Assembly: GCF_000014565.1 (NCBI RefSeq)
Contig: NC_008268.1
Span: 4,716,501 to 4,780,500 of the forward strand
DNA from: Rhodococcus jostii RHA1
GTDB taxonomy: Bacteria; Actinomycetota; Actinomycetes; Mycobacteriales; Mycobacteriaceae
Length of the DNA: 64,000 bases
Direction of reading: 5' to 3'
A model generated the notes under the pieces. That model was not told where the DNA came from and made no database searches. It was given only the letters and a program-made list of their open reading frames with translations. Every line of letters starts with the position of its first letter. The stretch's first letter is position 1. The position numbers and the translations under genes are program-made. Positions 1 through 8,844 of the stretch are shown here, piece after piece.

Positions 1-434
1 TCGGTGGCGACGTGGTCATCGGCGCCGGTGCAGCCGGGCGTCTGGGCGCCCAACTGATCGGGCTGATCCCGCAGAACGCCGCCGGCCGACGCCGATTCCA
101 GCGGCGCGACGAACAGGACACCCACTTCTCTCAGGGAATCCTGCAGGAGGTCAATCGGGCGGCCCCCGCCCCGCGACTCGAATCCGCCGTACAGAAGGGC
201 TACGCGGGCCGTGGGAAGATCCGCGTCTACCGCGGCCCCCGCTACGGCACCGGCAGGGACGTCGGCATCATGCACTGGATCGACATCGCCGGCGACGGAC
301 GCTACGCGATCGGACCGCACGACCCATCCGCTGCGCACCCGGCAGGCCCCGAACAACTCGTATCCTCGCTCGACACCCTGATCAGGGTCGGTACCACTCC
401 TCGAGCGAGGTCGGTCGGTGCCCGCAGTTGGTAG
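1..434 (+). CDS. EspG-like ESX secretion-associated protein, C-terminal part
   Basis: The reading frame is already open at the left window edge, so only the C-terminal part of about 144 residues is visible. The tail pattern (a basic glycine-rich stretch, then WIDIAGDGRYAI, then a conserved segment near the stop) resembles the C-terminus of EspG-family cytosolic chaperones of type VII secretion, which bind PE/PPE or related substrates. This is a family-level reading by eye. The two genes that follow (a small helical protein and a DUF3558 lipoprotein) fit an ESX-associated neighbourhood. The N-terminus lies outside the window. Confidence 0.55.
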   Translation, partial: GGDVVIGAGAAGRLGAQLIGLIPQNAAGRRRFQRRDEQDTHFSQGILQEVNRAAPAPRLESAVQKGYAGRGKIRVYRGPRYGTGRDVGIMHWIDIAGDGRYAIGPHDPSAAHPAGPEQLVSSLDTLIRVGTTPRARSVGARSW

Positions 435-497
435 ATTGCCACGCGCCGGCGAAGGCACAGGTGGGGACACAGCACGACACACGGAGGGGACACCGAC

Positions 498-911
498 ATG
501 GCGGGGCCAGAAGCACCGGAAGCCGGATGGAAGGCTTTCACCGAGAACATCACCGGGGGAGGCAGGCTCGAACTCGACCCCGCAGGCATTGAGCAGTGCA
601 TCAAGCTGTGCCAGGAGCATGCGGATCTGATGGGCGACTTGGCTGACAACGCTCGTCAGAAACTTCGCGCTGCTGATCTGGGAATTGGAGAGCAGGACAT
701 CGACTCGGCGAAGCAGCTGGCACGCAAATTCGACGAGAAGGCCATCGGAGGCGGCGACATCGAGTTCGCGAATACCGCGGTGGGGCTATTCGGTGCGCAT
801 CAAACGTATGCGAAGGACATGAAGTCGATGTTCGAGGCGGTCCTCGCGCGATACAACGAGCAGGATGCGGCCATCGCGTCGAGTCTGGGGTCGGTCGGAG
901 GGAACTTGTGA
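498..911 (+). CDS. Small helical protein, possibly ESX-associated
   Basis: This is a 137-residue protein without signal peptide or membrane segment, starting at ATG and preceded by a purine-rich stretch (ACGGAGGGG) that fits a ribosome site. The middle is predicted helical and charged (EQCIKLCQEHADLMGDLADN) and the C-terminus is SSLGSVGGNL. Size and helical character recall WXG100/EspC-like ESX substrates, but no clear WXG motif is visible, so the family is not assigned. The stop overlaps the GTG start of the DUF3558 lipoprotein by four bases, so the two are probably translated together. Confidence 0.6.
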   Translation: MAGPEAPEAGWKAFTENITGGGRLELDPAGIEQCIKLCQEHADLMGDLADNARQKLRAADLGIGEQDIDSAKQLARKFDEKAIGGGDIEFANTAVGLFGAHQTYAKDMKSMFEAVLARYNEQDAAIASSLGSVGGNL

Positions 912-1435
912 AGCGTCGGTCCGGCGGAATCGCCTTCGTAACCGGCCTAATGGGTATTGGCGCAATTGCAGGCTGTTCAACTCCGGTGGATGGCGCAGCT
1001 GCGCAGCAACCGGCGAAGGCGATCGCGTTCCACCCCTGTGACGGTCTTACCCAGGAGGCACTCCAAGCGGCGCAGATCGACGTGCGCGCAGGATCGCGGC
1101 TTTCGGATGAGCCGGCGAATCGTTCATGCTCATTTCGATCGCGCAATCCTGACTACGGCGTTGTCATTTCCGCGCTTGCTGAAACCGTCAGCAGCGTGGA
1201 GTCGAGCGACCGCTTCCACGTCCTGAGTGAGACGGAGATCGGCGGGCGGCGTGCTCTGGTGTCGGATTTCCGTGGCGGGAGTGCGTGCACGGTGTCGGTG
1301 GCGATCGAGCCGGGGATTCTGGAGTTCATGATCGGGTACAGCGAGTTGGAGGATTTCACGACCGTCGACGCGGCGTGCGATCAGGCGACGAAGGTGGCGA
1401 CGACGTTGGCGCCCTATTTCCCCGACCACCTGTAG
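908..1435 (+). CDS. DUF3558 family lipoprotein
   Basis: The 175-residue product starts at GTG inside the stop of the upstream gene. A basic N-terminus, a hydrophobic stretch and a lipobox ending AIAGC mark a lipoprotein, with Cys23 as the lipidated residue. The mature part has the DUF3558 pattern: HPCDGLTQEALQ, a central Cys in RSCSFRS, and late Cys residues in SACTVSV and AACDQATK. DUF3558 proteins are actinobacterial cell-envelope lipoproteins of unknown function, often near ESX genes. It is followed by a strong hairpin. Confidence 0.8.
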   Translation: MKRRSGGIAFVTGLMGIGAIAGCSTPVDGAAAQQPAKAIAFHPCDGLTQEALQAAQIDVRAGSRLSDEPANRSCSFRSRNPDYGVVISALAETVSSVESSDRFHVLSETEIGGRRALVSDFRGGSACTVSVAIEPGILEFMIGYSELEDFTTVDAACDQATKVATTLAPYFPDHL

Positions 1436-1447
1436 GGCAGATCTTGT

Positions 1448-1516
1448 ACTGAGCCTCCACTCTTCGGCGTGTGAGGGCCGGTTCGGCCTTCGGATTGCCG
1501 AGAGTGGCGGCTCAGT
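1448..1516. terminator. Long imperfect hairpin between convergent genes
   Basis: ACTGAGCCTCCACTC on the left pairs with GAGTGGCGGCTCAGT on the right (one mismatch), and the stem continues with a one-base bulge to TCGGC/GCCGA. A smaller inner hairpin lies around GGCCGGTTCGGCC. It sits just after the DUF3558 stop and reaches into the stop of the convergent metal permease, so it probably terminates transcription from both sides. There is no U-run. Confidence 0.7.
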
Positions 1517-2405
1517 GCGTGTGTGCGTGGGTGGGGGTGATGCGTCCCGCGTTCTTGCGTCGTGAGGATCCGCTGAGCCGGCAGACGAGGTAGATGACGA
1601 ACGAGATCGTGGTGACGAAGCTCGATACGGGCACTCCCGGTGCGAGGGACAGCAGGATGCCGCCGACGGCGGCGAGTTCGGCGAACACGATCGACAGGAT
1701 CGTGGCCTTGAGTGGGCTGGCGGTGACGTAGGCGGCGGCCGCGGCGGGGGTGATGAGCAGTGCCATCACCAGCAGTGCCCCGACGATCTGGACGCCGAGC
1801 GCGGCCGTGATGCCGACGAGCACGGCGAACACGATCGACAGCGCACGCACCGGGACTCCGCGGGCCTCGGCGACGTCGGGATCGGTGCTCGCGAACAGGA
1901 GGGGGCGGTAGATCAGGCCGAGGACCCCGATGACCAGCACGGCGCAGAGCAGCAGCAGCTGGAGGCCGCTGTCTCCGGGTGCCACGATCTGGCCGATCAG
2001 CAGCGAGAAACTGGTGCCGGTGCGCCCTTGGTACGACCAGATGAACAGCACCGACAGGCCGAGCCCGAATGCCATGATCACGCCGATGACCGAGTCACGG
2101 TCGCGGGCCTTCGCGCCGAGCAACCCGAACAGGACCGCCGCGACCACCGACCCGGCGATGGCGCCGGCCCCGACGCTGACACCGATGAGCAGGGCCGCCG
2201 ACGCACCGGTCAGCGACAGCTCGCTCGTGCCGTGCACGGCGAACGACATCTGCCTGCTGACGATGAGGGGGCCGATGGCTCCTGCCAGCAGGCCGAGGAT
2301 GGCGCCTGCGATCAGCGCTTGCTGGACGAAGTCGTACTGGAGCAGGTCGACGGTGGCCGAGACGTCGAACATGCGCGACATCGCGTCGGTGAACTTGTTG
2401 CTCAT
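1512..2405 (-). CDS. znuB: Metal ABC transporter permease (ZnuB-like, ABC-3 family)
   Basis: This 297-residue integral membrane protein has about eight hydrophobic segments and the ABC-3 family signature around ISRQMSFAVHGTSELSLTG, followed by glycine/alanine-rich helices. It would form the channel for zinc (possibly manganese) import in the cytoplasmic membrane. The start overlaps the stop of the ATPase gene by four bases, and the order substrate-binding protein, ATPase, permease is the standard operon. The C-terminus ends in a short His run (THAHTH), which could bind metal. Confidence 0.88.
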   Translation of the reverse strand: MSNKFTDAMSRMFDVSATVDLLQYDFVQQALIAGAILGLLAGAIGPLIVSRQMSFAVHGTSELSLTGASAALLIGVSVGAGAIAGSVVAAVLFGLLGAKARDRDSVIGVIMAFGLGLSVLFIWSYQGRTGTSFSLLIGQIVAPGDSGLQLLLLCAVLVIGVLGLIYRPLLFASTDPDVAEARGVPVRALSIVFAVLVGITAALGVQIVGALLVMALLITPAAAAAYVTASPLKATILSIVFAELAAVGGILLSLAPGVPVSSFVTTISFVIYLVCRLSGSSRRKNAGRITPTHAHTH

Positions 2406-3280
2406 GCGTGTCCCTCGTCCGTGTGGTGCACACCCTCACCGGGGCGGAGGCCGCCCGCGCTGCCGAGCGCGTCGATGGCGTCGCCGGTGCCGATGACGAC
2501 GAGGCGGCCGCGTACGTGCAGCACCTCCACGTCGGTGCGGTACAGCTCGGACAGCACCTCCGACGTCATGACCTCTTCGGGTTTGCCGATGCGGAACTGT
2601 CCGTCGACGAGGTAGAGCACGCGGTCGACGAGGGGGAGGATCGGGTTGATCTCGTGGGTGACGAACAGCACCGCGGTGTCGTGGGTGCGGCGCCGTCGGT
2701 CGATGAGGCCCGACACGAGATTCTGGTTGGCCAGGTCGAGGCTGAGCAGCGGTTCGTCGCACAGCAGGATCTGGGGGTTGCCGACGAGGGCCTGCGCGAT
2801 CCGCAGTCGTTGCTGCTCACCGCCGGACATGGAACCGATCGGTGCGTCCGCGTAGTTCTCGGCGCCGACTTCGGTGATTGCCGCGTCGACGATCGCACGG
2901 CGTCGGCCTCGCCGGAGGAGACCGGTTCCCCACTGGTGGCCGTCGACGCCGAGGCCGACGAGGTCGCGGCCCCGCAGCGGCAGTCCGTCGTCGAGCGACT
3001 TCTGCTGGGGGATGTACCCGACGTGCGAATTGCCCTTCCGCGCCGGTGATCCGGCGATGCGCGCGGTGCCGGAGCTGAGGGCGAGCTGGCCGAGTAGCAC
3101 CTTCAGCAGCGACGTCTTGCCCGACCCGTTGGGTCCGAGGACGGCGACGAATTCGCCGGGTTCCACGGTGAGGTCGAGGTCCTGCCAGAGTGTGCGTTCG
3201 CCGAAGGACAGTCGCGCCCCCGTCAGTTCCAGTGCGGGGACGCGACCGTCGCCGGCGTTCTTCGAAGTGGGTTCTGTCAC
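2402..3280 (-). CDS. znuC: Metal ABC transporter ATP-binding protein (ZnuC-like)
   Basis: The ATPase of the metal importer. It has a Walker A GPNGSGKT, signature MSGGEQQRLRIAQAL, Walker B ILLCDEPLL and the switch His in FVTHE. I chose the GTG at 3280 (VTEPTSKN..., about 292 residues), because the upstream TTG at 3313 would run back into the substrate-binding-protein gene. GTG leaves a 13-base gap, normal for a coupled operon. The C-terminal extension after the nucleotide-binding domain is glycine-rich and ends HHTDEGHA, again His-bearing. Confidence 0.88.
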   Translation of the reverse strand: MTEPTSKNAGDGRVPALELTGARLSFGERTLWQDLDLTVEPGEFVAVLGPNGSGKTSLLKVLLGQLALSSGTARIAGSPARKGNSHVGYIPQQKSLDDGLPLRGRDLVGLGVDGHQWGTGLLRRGRRRAIVDAAITEVGAENYADAPIGSMSGGEQQRLRIAQALVGNPQILLCDEPLLSLDLANQNLVSGLIDRRRRTHDTAVLFVTHEINPILPLVDRVLYLVDGQFRIGKPEEVMTSEVLSELYRTDVEVLHVRGRLVVIGTGDAIDALGSAGGLRPGEGVHHTDEGHA

Positions 3281-3293
3281 AAGCCGATCAGTT

Positions 3294-4262
3294 CTATTGC
3301 AGAGCCGCGGCAAGCGACTCGGCGGTGTTGGTCTGCCACTGAATGTAGTCCAGGCCTTCGGGCAGGGTTTCGGTCACCTCGACGACGGGGATTCCCGCCG
3401 ACTCGGCCGTGGCCCGCACGTCCTGGGTGACCCGGTCCTGCGTCTGCACGTTGTAGACGAGGGCCTGCACCTGCTTGCCGGTGAGCAGCTGTCGCGTCGC
3501 GGCGATGGCGGCGGGTGCGGGGTCGTTGCCGTTCTCGATGGCGCTCGTGAAGTCGGGCGGGGTGACGTCCTTCAGGCCCGCGGACTGCAGCAGGTAGTAG
3601 GCGATCGGTTCGGTCTGGGCGACGGGTGCGTCCTTGTGCGCTGCCGCGATGCCGTCGGTGATCGCGGAGATCTGCTCGAGCTGACCGTGGAAGGTGGCGG
3701 CGTTGGCCTTGTAGGCGTCGGCGTTGTCGGGGTCGAGTTGGCCGAGCTTGTCCGCGATGGACTGTGCGGTGGCGTCGACGGTGTCGACGTCGAACCAGAC
3801 GTGCTCGTTGACGTCGCCGTGGTCGTGGCCCTCGTGCGAGTCGCCGCCGTCCGAGTCGCCGCCGGAGTGCTCGTCCTCGCCCGCGTGCGCGCCGCCCTCG
3901 AGGAGGTCGAATGCATTGACGGTGAGCTGGTCGCTGTTGCCGGTGCCGATGATGTCGTCGACGAAGTGGTCGTACCCGCCGCCGTTGTAGACGATCAGGG
4001 AGGCGTCGGTGAGCTTGGCGGCGTCGGTGGGGCTCGCCTCGAACGAGTGCGGGTCGGACGACGGTTCGGTGATGATCGAGGTGACGTCCACCTTGTCGCC
4101 GGCGACGGCCTGCGCGACGCTGCCCCACACGTTCGTCGACGCGACGACGGTCAGCGTGCCGTCACCGGTCGTGTCGGAGCCGCACGCGGTGAGGGTGAGG
4201 GCCGCGGCGAACGACAGCCCGACGGCCGCCGTGGCGGCACGAAAACCTGAGGAAGCGCGCAC
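3294..4262 (-). CDS. znuA: Zinc-type ABC transporter substrate-binding lipoprotein
   Basis: This 322-residue lipoprotein starts at GTG and has the lipobox LTAC. It belongs to the cluster A-I (ZnuA/TroA) family: metal-ligand His in DPHSFE and in NEHVWFD, and a flexible acidic/His-rich loop between them (HAGED...DSHEGHDHGD). Such loops are typical of zinc-binding members, which is why zinc is preferred over manganese. It would capture metal outside the membrane and deliver it to the permease and ATPase encoded just downstream. No Zur gene is visible in this window. Confidence 0.88.
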   Translation of the reverse strand: MRASSGFRAATAAVGLSFAAALTLTACGSDTTGDGTLTVVASTNVWGSVAQAVAGDKVDVTSIITEPSSDPHSFEASPTDAAKLTDASLIVYNGGGYDHFVDDIIGTGNSDQLTVNAFDLLEGGAHAGEDEHSGGDSDGGDSHEGHDHGDVNEHVWFDVDTVDATAQSIADKLGQLDPDNADAYKANAATFHGQLEQISAITDGIAAAHKDAPVAQTEPIAYYLLQSAGLKDVTPPDFTSAIENGNDPAPAAIAATRQLLTGKQVQALVYNVQTQDRVTQDVRATAESAGIPVVEVTETLPEGLDYIQWQTNTAESLAAALQ

Positions 4263-4300
4263 AGAAAACTCCTGACCGAAGACGAACGCTAAACGCTATT

Positions 4301-4313
4301 GGAAACCGTTACC
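4301..4313. promoter_or_regulatory. Imperfect palindrome upstream of the metal importer
   Basis: GGAAACCGTTACC is a 13-base imperfect dyad (pattern GGnAACnGTTnCC) in the AT-richer divergent promoter region between the importer operon and the LacI gene, 38 bases upstream of the importer start. It could be an operator for a metal regulator or for LacI. It does not match the Zur boxes I remember, so the regulator is unassigned. Confidence 0.3.
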
Positions 4314-4400
4314 GTTGCACTTTAGCGGATAGGTCCTGGTAGTGCACTTTCGGCGCAGCCCCGACGCGCCCGAACGGGGGCCAGGTACTAACGTCCCCCT

Positions 4401-5489
4401 ATGCCCAGGTCTCGACAGCCTCGTCGCCAAGCCACGCTGGCGTCGCTCGCGGCCGAGCTCAATATTTCGCGCACGACGGTGTCCAACGCGTACAACCGGC
4501 CGGATCAACTCTCCGCGGAACTGCGCGACCGGGTGTTGCAGGCGGCCAAGCGCCGCGGCTACCCCGGCCCCGACCCGGTGGCCCGATCCCTGCGCACCCG
4601 CAGGGCCGGTGCCGTCGGACTGCTGCTCACCGAGGCCCTCAGCTACTCCTTCCGCGACCCCGCCGCGATGAGCTTTCTGTCCGGACTGGCCGAGTCGTGC
4701 GAGGCCGCCGGGCAGGGTCTGCTGCTGATTCCGGCCGGCCCGGGACGCGAGGAGGCGGACGCCGCCGCGGTCGTGCAGCAGGCGGGCGTCGACGGGTTCG
4801 TCGTGTACTCGGTGGCGGACGACGACCCGTACCTCGCGGCGGTGTGCGAACGTCACCTGCCGATGGTCGTGTGCGATCAGCCGCGCGAGATCCCGGGTGC
4901 GTCGCTCATCGGGATCGACGATCGCGGCGCGATGCGGGGCCTCGCCGACTATCTGATCGGGCTCGGCCACCGCGACATCGGTGTGCTGAGCATGAGGCTG
5001 GGGCGCGACCGCTCGGACGGGGTCGCCGACGCCGAGCGTCTGCGGTCACCGAACTTCCACGTGCAGCGCGAACGCATCGAGGGAGTGCGCGACGCCATGT
5101 CGGACGCCGGCCTGGACCCTCGGACGCTGACCGTCGTCGAGCGGTTCGAGCACACCGGGAAGTCGGGGCACGCCGCTGCCGCGCAGGCGCTCGGTGTGAA
5201 TCCGAGAATCACCGCACTCGTGTGCACCACCGACGTCCTCGCGCTCGGCGCGCTGGACTGGGCGCGCTGGCAGGGCATCGACGTGCCCGGCCGGCTGTCG
5301 ATCACCGGATTCGACGGAGTCGACGACGCACTGCGTGAGGGCCTGACCACCGTGCGGCAACCCCAGGAGGAGAAGGGTCGCCGGGCGGGTGCACTGCTCA
5401 TGTCCCCGTCGCACTCCGGCGTCGCGATCGTCGAGATGCTCGAGACCGAACTGCTGCGGGGTTCGACGGCCGGGCCCGCCAAGCGCTGA
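4401..5489 (+). CDS. LacI family transcriptional regulator
   Basis: The 362-residue protein has an N-terminal LacI helix-turn-helix (TLASLAAELNISRTTVSNAY, residues about 11-30) with the hinge-helix region VARSLRTRRAGAVGLLL, then a periplasmic-binding-protein-like sugar domain ending in the usual ITGFDGVDDALREGLTTV block. It should bind a sugar-like ligand. It is divergent from the metal importer and convergent with the trehalose phosphatase/GH15 gene, which makes a carbohydrate role plausible but not shown. Confidence 0.85.
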   Translation: MPRSRQPRRQATLASLAAELNISRTTVSNAYNRPDQLSAELRDRVLQAAKRRGYPGPDPVARSLRTRRAGAVGLLLTEALSYSFRDPAAMSFLSGLAESCEAAGQGLLLIPAGPGREEADAAAVVQQAGVDGFVVYSVADDDPYLAAVCERHLPMVVCDQPREIPGASLIGIDDRGAMRGLADYLIGLGHRDIGVLSMRLGRDRSDGVADAERLRSPNFHVQRERIEGVRDAMSDAGLDPRTLTVVERFEHTGKSGHAAAAQALGVNPRITALVCTTDVLALGALDWARWQGIDVPGRLSITGFDGVDDALREGLTTVRQPQEEKGRRAGALLMSPSHSGVAIVEMLETELLRGSTAGPAKR

Positions 5490-5502
5490 CCCGGCCTCCC
5501 GT

Positions 5503-8043
5503 TCAGGCCAGGAGCTGAGCGCAACGCAGCAATCCCAGGTGGCTGTACGCCTGGGGGTGGTTGCCCAGCGACCGCTCGGCGACGGGGTCGTACTCCTCGC
5601 TGAGAAGCCCGGTCGGTCCGGCGGCGTCGACCAGTTGCGCGAACAACGCCTCCGCCTGCGACCGCTGACCGATCAGCAGGTACGCCTCGACCAGCCAGGC
5701 CGCGCAGAGGTGGAACCCGCCCTCGGTGCCGGGCAGCCCGTCGTCGTGGTGGTACCGGTACACGGTCGAGCCGCTGCGCAGTTCCGCCTCGGTGGCCGTG
5801 ACCGTGGCGGCGAACTTCTCGTCCGACGGGTCGATCAGCCCGGACAGTCCGATGTACAGGGTGGCGGCGTCGAGGTCGGTGCCGTCGTAGGCGGCGGTGT
5901 ACGAGCGGACCTCGTCCTTCCAGCCCTTCTCGCGCACCTCCTCGGCGATCTTGTCGCGCAACGACGTCCAGCCGGGCTCGACGTCGCGGCCGAAGTGCTC
6001 GGCCAGCGCCACCGCACGGTCGACGGTGACCCAGCCCATCACCTTCGAGTACACGTGGTGACGCGGGTTGTCGCGGATCTCCCAGATGCCGTGGTCGGGT
6101 TCGAACCAGCGACGTTCCACGGCCTCGACCATGGCGCAGACCAGTTCCCAGTCGCGGTCGTTGAGCGCCACTTCGACGCCCTGCTTCTCGCGGGCGTGGG
6201 ACAGGTCGTGGATGAGTTCGACGATGGGCCCGAACACGTCGAGTTGCACCTGCTGGTTGGCCGCGTTGCCGATGCGGACCGGCCGCGAGCCCGCGTAGCC
6301 GGGGAGCGAGTCGATGACGGCCTCAGGCGGCAGACCGCCACCGTGCAGCGTGTAGAGGGGGTGCAGGCGTTCGGGGCCGGGCAGCGTCTCGAGGACGTCG
6401 TGCACCCAGTCGAGGTAGCCCTCGGCCTCGCTCAGCGAGCCGAGGCTGACGAGCGCGGACGCGGTGAGCGCCGCGTCGCGCAGCCAGCAGTAGCGGTAGT
6501 CCCAGTTGCGGACGCCGCCGATCTCCTCGGGCAGCGAGGTGGTGGCGGCCGCCATGATTGCTCCGGAGTCGACGTGCACCAGACCGCGGAGGGTGAGCGC
6601 GGAACGCTTCATCAGGTCGGGTTTGAGGGTGGGCAGGGTGAGGCTCTTCGCCCAGTCCGACCAATACGATTCGGCCAGCGCGCGACGCTCCTCCTCGGGT
6701 GTCTCCGACGGTCCGAGTTCTTCGGTACCGCATCGCAATTCCAGGACGACGTCACCGCCGGACGGGTCGACGACGGCATGCGCGGTCTGCTGGTTGCCGT
6801 CGGACGTCACGTTCCACTGCACGCCGGGGGAGCGCAGCACGATCGGCTCGTTGGTCCCGTGCACCCGCAGTCCCTCGGAGACCGCCTCGAGGATGACCTG
6901 GCCCTGCCCGAACTCGGGCCGCGGTGCGAACGTCACGACGGCGGCGGCCTGCCCGCTGATCACCCGGGTCAGGTCGGTGCGGCCCTGGCGGACGTCGTGC
7001 GGCAGGTAGTCGGTGACGGAGAGGCTGGCCCACCGTGTCTGCACGGTCATGGTGCTGTCGATGTACCGCTGGCTCAGCGGCAGCGCGCTGCGGTGCGGGC
7101 CGACGCTGAAATGGCCGGCCTCCGGTCCGCCGAGCAGATGCGCGAACACGGACGCCGAGTCGGGTTCGGGATGACACAGCCAGGTGAGGGTCGCGTCGGG
7201 GGTGACGAGTGCGACGGTCCGCGGGCTGGCGAGCATGGTGAGGCGCTCGATCGGCGGGGCGTGTGCCCCGGACAGCCAGGTGCGGCGCTCCTCGAGCAGG
7301 AACGCGAGGGCCGCGGCCACGTCTTCGGTGGTCGACACCCGGAATTCGGCGAGACTCTCGCCGGGGCCCACCTTCACGCCGAGGTCGGGGCCCTGGAGAC
7401 GCGCGAACGCCTTCTCGTCGGTGACGTCGTCGCCGACGAAGACGGCCGCCGTCGCACCGTCCTGGTGACGGATCAGGTCGAGCGCATGGCCCTTGTCGGT
7501 GGCGACGACGGCCAGTTCGATGACGGACTTGCCCTCGGTGACCTGCACGCCGACGCGCTGTCCGGCGTCGGCGCGCACGGCGGCCAGGGCCAGGGCACCT
7601 TCCTCGGCGTCGGCGTTGCGGACGTGGAGGGCGACGCTCGCCGGCTTCGCCTCCACCGACGTACCGGCGTGCAGCGTGGCGATCCGGGTGAGTTCCTCGG
7701 TGATCTCACCGAGAAGTTTCTTGGCGTCGGCGTCGATCGCATGGATGAACCCGATGTCGAATTCCGAGCCGTGGCTGCCGACCAGCTGAACCTCGGCGGG
7801 CAGCCGCGACAGCGCGGCGAGGTCCTTGAGTGCCCGGCCCGAGATCACGGCCGCCGTCGTTCCGGCGAGGCTGGCCAGGGCGCGGAGAGCGCGCACCGAT
7901 TCGGCGTGGGGGAACGCCTTCTCGGGGTCGGAGACGATGGGGGCCATCGTGCCGTCGTAGTCGGAAGCGACGAGCAGGCGAGGGGTCCGCGCAACCCTCG
8001 AGAGGGCACGACGAAGTTCGATGGACAGATCATGGGCGCTCAC
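5503..8043 (-). CDS. Fused trehalose-6-phosphate phosphatase and GH15 glucoamylase/trehalase-like protein
   Basis: This 846-residue cytoplasmic protein joins two enzymes. Residues 1 to about 245 form an OtsB-type HAD phosphatase: nucleophile motif DYDGTMAP (Asp28, Asp30) and late motif VFVGDDVTDE. Residues from about 255 to the end are a GH15 domain: WDYRYCWLRDAA, general acid region GIWEIRDNPRHHVYSK, general base region LLSEEYDPVAERSLGNHPQ. In mycobacteria GH15 proteins of this type act as trehalases, so one polypeptide may both make and cleave trehalose, or act on another α-glucoside. It starts at GTG. Confidence 0.85.
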   Translation of the reverse strand: MSAHDLSIELRRALSRVARTPRLLVASDYDGTMAPIVSDPEKAFPHAESVRALRALASLAGTTAAVISGRALKDLAALSRLPAEVQLVGSHGSEFDIGFIHAIDADAKKLLGEITEELTRIATLHAGTSVEAKPASVALHVRNADAEEGALALAAVRADAGQRVGVQVTEGKSVIELAVVATDKGHALDLIRHQDGATAAVFVGDDVTDEKAFARLQGPDLGVKVGPGESLAEFRVSTTEDVAAALAFLLEERRTWLSGAHAPPIERLTMLASPRTVALVTPDATLTWLCHPEPDSASVFAHLLGGPEAGHFSVGPHRSALPLSQRYIDSTMTVQTRWASLSVTDYLPHDVRQGRTDLTRVISGQAAAVVTFAPRPEFGQGQVILEAVSEGLRVHGTNEPIVLRSPGVQWNVTSDGNQQTAHAVVDPSGGDVVLELRCGTEELGPSETPEEERRALAESYWSDWAKSLTLPTLKPDLMKRSALTLRGLVHVDSGAIMAAATTSLPEEIGGVRNWDYRYCWLRDAALTASALVSLGSLSEAEGYLDWVHDVLETLPGPERLHPLYTLHGGGLPPEAVIDSLPGYAGSRPVRIGNAANQQVQLDVFGPIVELIHDLSHAREKQGVEVALNDRDWELVCAMVEAVERRWFEPDHGIWEIRDNPRHHVYSKVMGWVTVDRAVALAEHFGRDVEPGWTSLRDKIAEEVREKGWKDEVRSYTAAYDGTDLDAATLYIGLSGLIDPSDEKFAATVTATEAELRSGSTVYRYHHDDGLPGTEGGFHLCAAWLVEAYLLIGQRSQAEALFAQLVDAAGPTGLLSEEYDPVAERSLGNHPQAYSHLGLLRCAQLLA

Positions 8044-8111
8044 ATGTTCAAATCTAGGGGATGTGACGGCTGTGAGCGCGTTCTCGGCCGGGGCTGTGCC
8101 CCGATCGCGTC

Positions 8112-8750
8112 CTACTCGGGTCTGCGGCTTCCGTCACCGAGCAGCAGTTCGACGGTGAGTTCGAGCCGATTCGCGACATCGGTCGCGGACGAGCGGCGTG
8201 TGAGCCAGGCCACCAGGTTCGACAGCCACACGTCGGAGATGACGCGGGCGACGGCCAACTGGTCTTCGGTGGGCTCGGTGTCCGTCATCGCGCGGGCGAA
8301 CAGGCGGTCCATCAGCTTGCCCACCTGATCGACCTCGGCGGCGGCGGAGGCGTCGGCGAACATGAAGGCGCGCGTCATGGCCTCGGTCAGCAGTGGGTCG
8401 CGCTGCATGGCCCGGGTGATCTGGCTGAGGATGAGCTGCATCCGCTCGAGCGGGTTCCGGCCCGGCGGGTTCTTTCCCCGCGAGTCGATTCGCTCGAACT
8501 CGCGGGCGAGCGCCGACACCAGCAGGTGCACCTTGGACGGGAAGTAGCGGTACAGCGTCCCCACGGCGACGTCGGCGCGTTCGGCGACGGCCCGCATCTG
8601 CACGGCTTCGTATCCGCCCTTGGAGGCCAGGGCCAGGGTCGCGTCGAGGATCCGCTTGCGCCGTTCCTTCTGCGCGTTGGAACTGAGATCGTCCTCGCCC
8701 AGCGTCGCCGCAGCGACCGTCGAGGACCGTGATCGAGAGCTGGTCGTCAT
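8112..8750 (-). CDS. kstR: KstR, TetR-type repressor of cholesterol catabolism
   Basis: The 212-residue TetR regulator closely matches what I remember of mycobacterial KstR: AQKERRKRILDATLALASKG, VAVGTLYRYFPSKVHLLVSA, PLLTEAMTRAFMFADASAA, ISDVWLSNLVAWLTRR. KstR represses the sterol-ring and side-chain genes and is released by CoA thioesters of sterol intermediates. I chose ATG 8750 rather than the longest frame, because the extra residues would cross the operator and an ACAGG site precedes this ATG. It is divergent from fadE34, with a shared operator between them. Confidence 0.93.
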   Translation of the reverse strand: MTTSSRSRSSTVAAATLGEDDLSSNAQKERRKRILDATLALASKGGYEAVQMRAVAERADVAVGTLYRYFPSKVHLLVSALAREFERIDSRGKNPPGRNPLERMQLILSQITRAMQRDPLLTEAMTRAFMFADASAAAEVDQVGKLMDRLFARAMTDTEPTEDQLAVARVISDVWLSNLVAWLTRRSSATDVANRLELTVELLLGDGSRRPE

Positions 8751-8794
8751 TACCTGTTTTCCTTCGCGCCTTGACTCATGGCCAGGTGTCATAT

Positions 8795-8808
8795 TAGAAC
8801 ACGTTCTA
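8795..8808. promoter_or_regulatory. KstR operator between kstR and fadE34
   Basis: TAGAACACGTTCTA matches the published KstR consensus TnnAACnnGTTnnA at every fixed base. It lies 45 bases upstream of the kstR start and 36 bases upstream of the fadE34 start, so it should give autoregulation and control of fadE34 together. Confidence 0.92.
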
Positions 8809-8844
8809 GACGAATGTGTCATTCAGGAGAGGCGGATACCCGTT

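Noticed and set aside
4301..4313. Zur box for the metal importer
   Set aside because: The dyad does not fit the Zur consensus I know, so it is listed only as an unassigned palindrome.
5389..8328. A 979-residue open frame antisense to the OtsB/GH15 gene
   Set aside because: High-GC shadow frame: low-complexity Arg/Gly/Asp/Val composition and no domain, while the minus-strand frame carries two catalytic domains.
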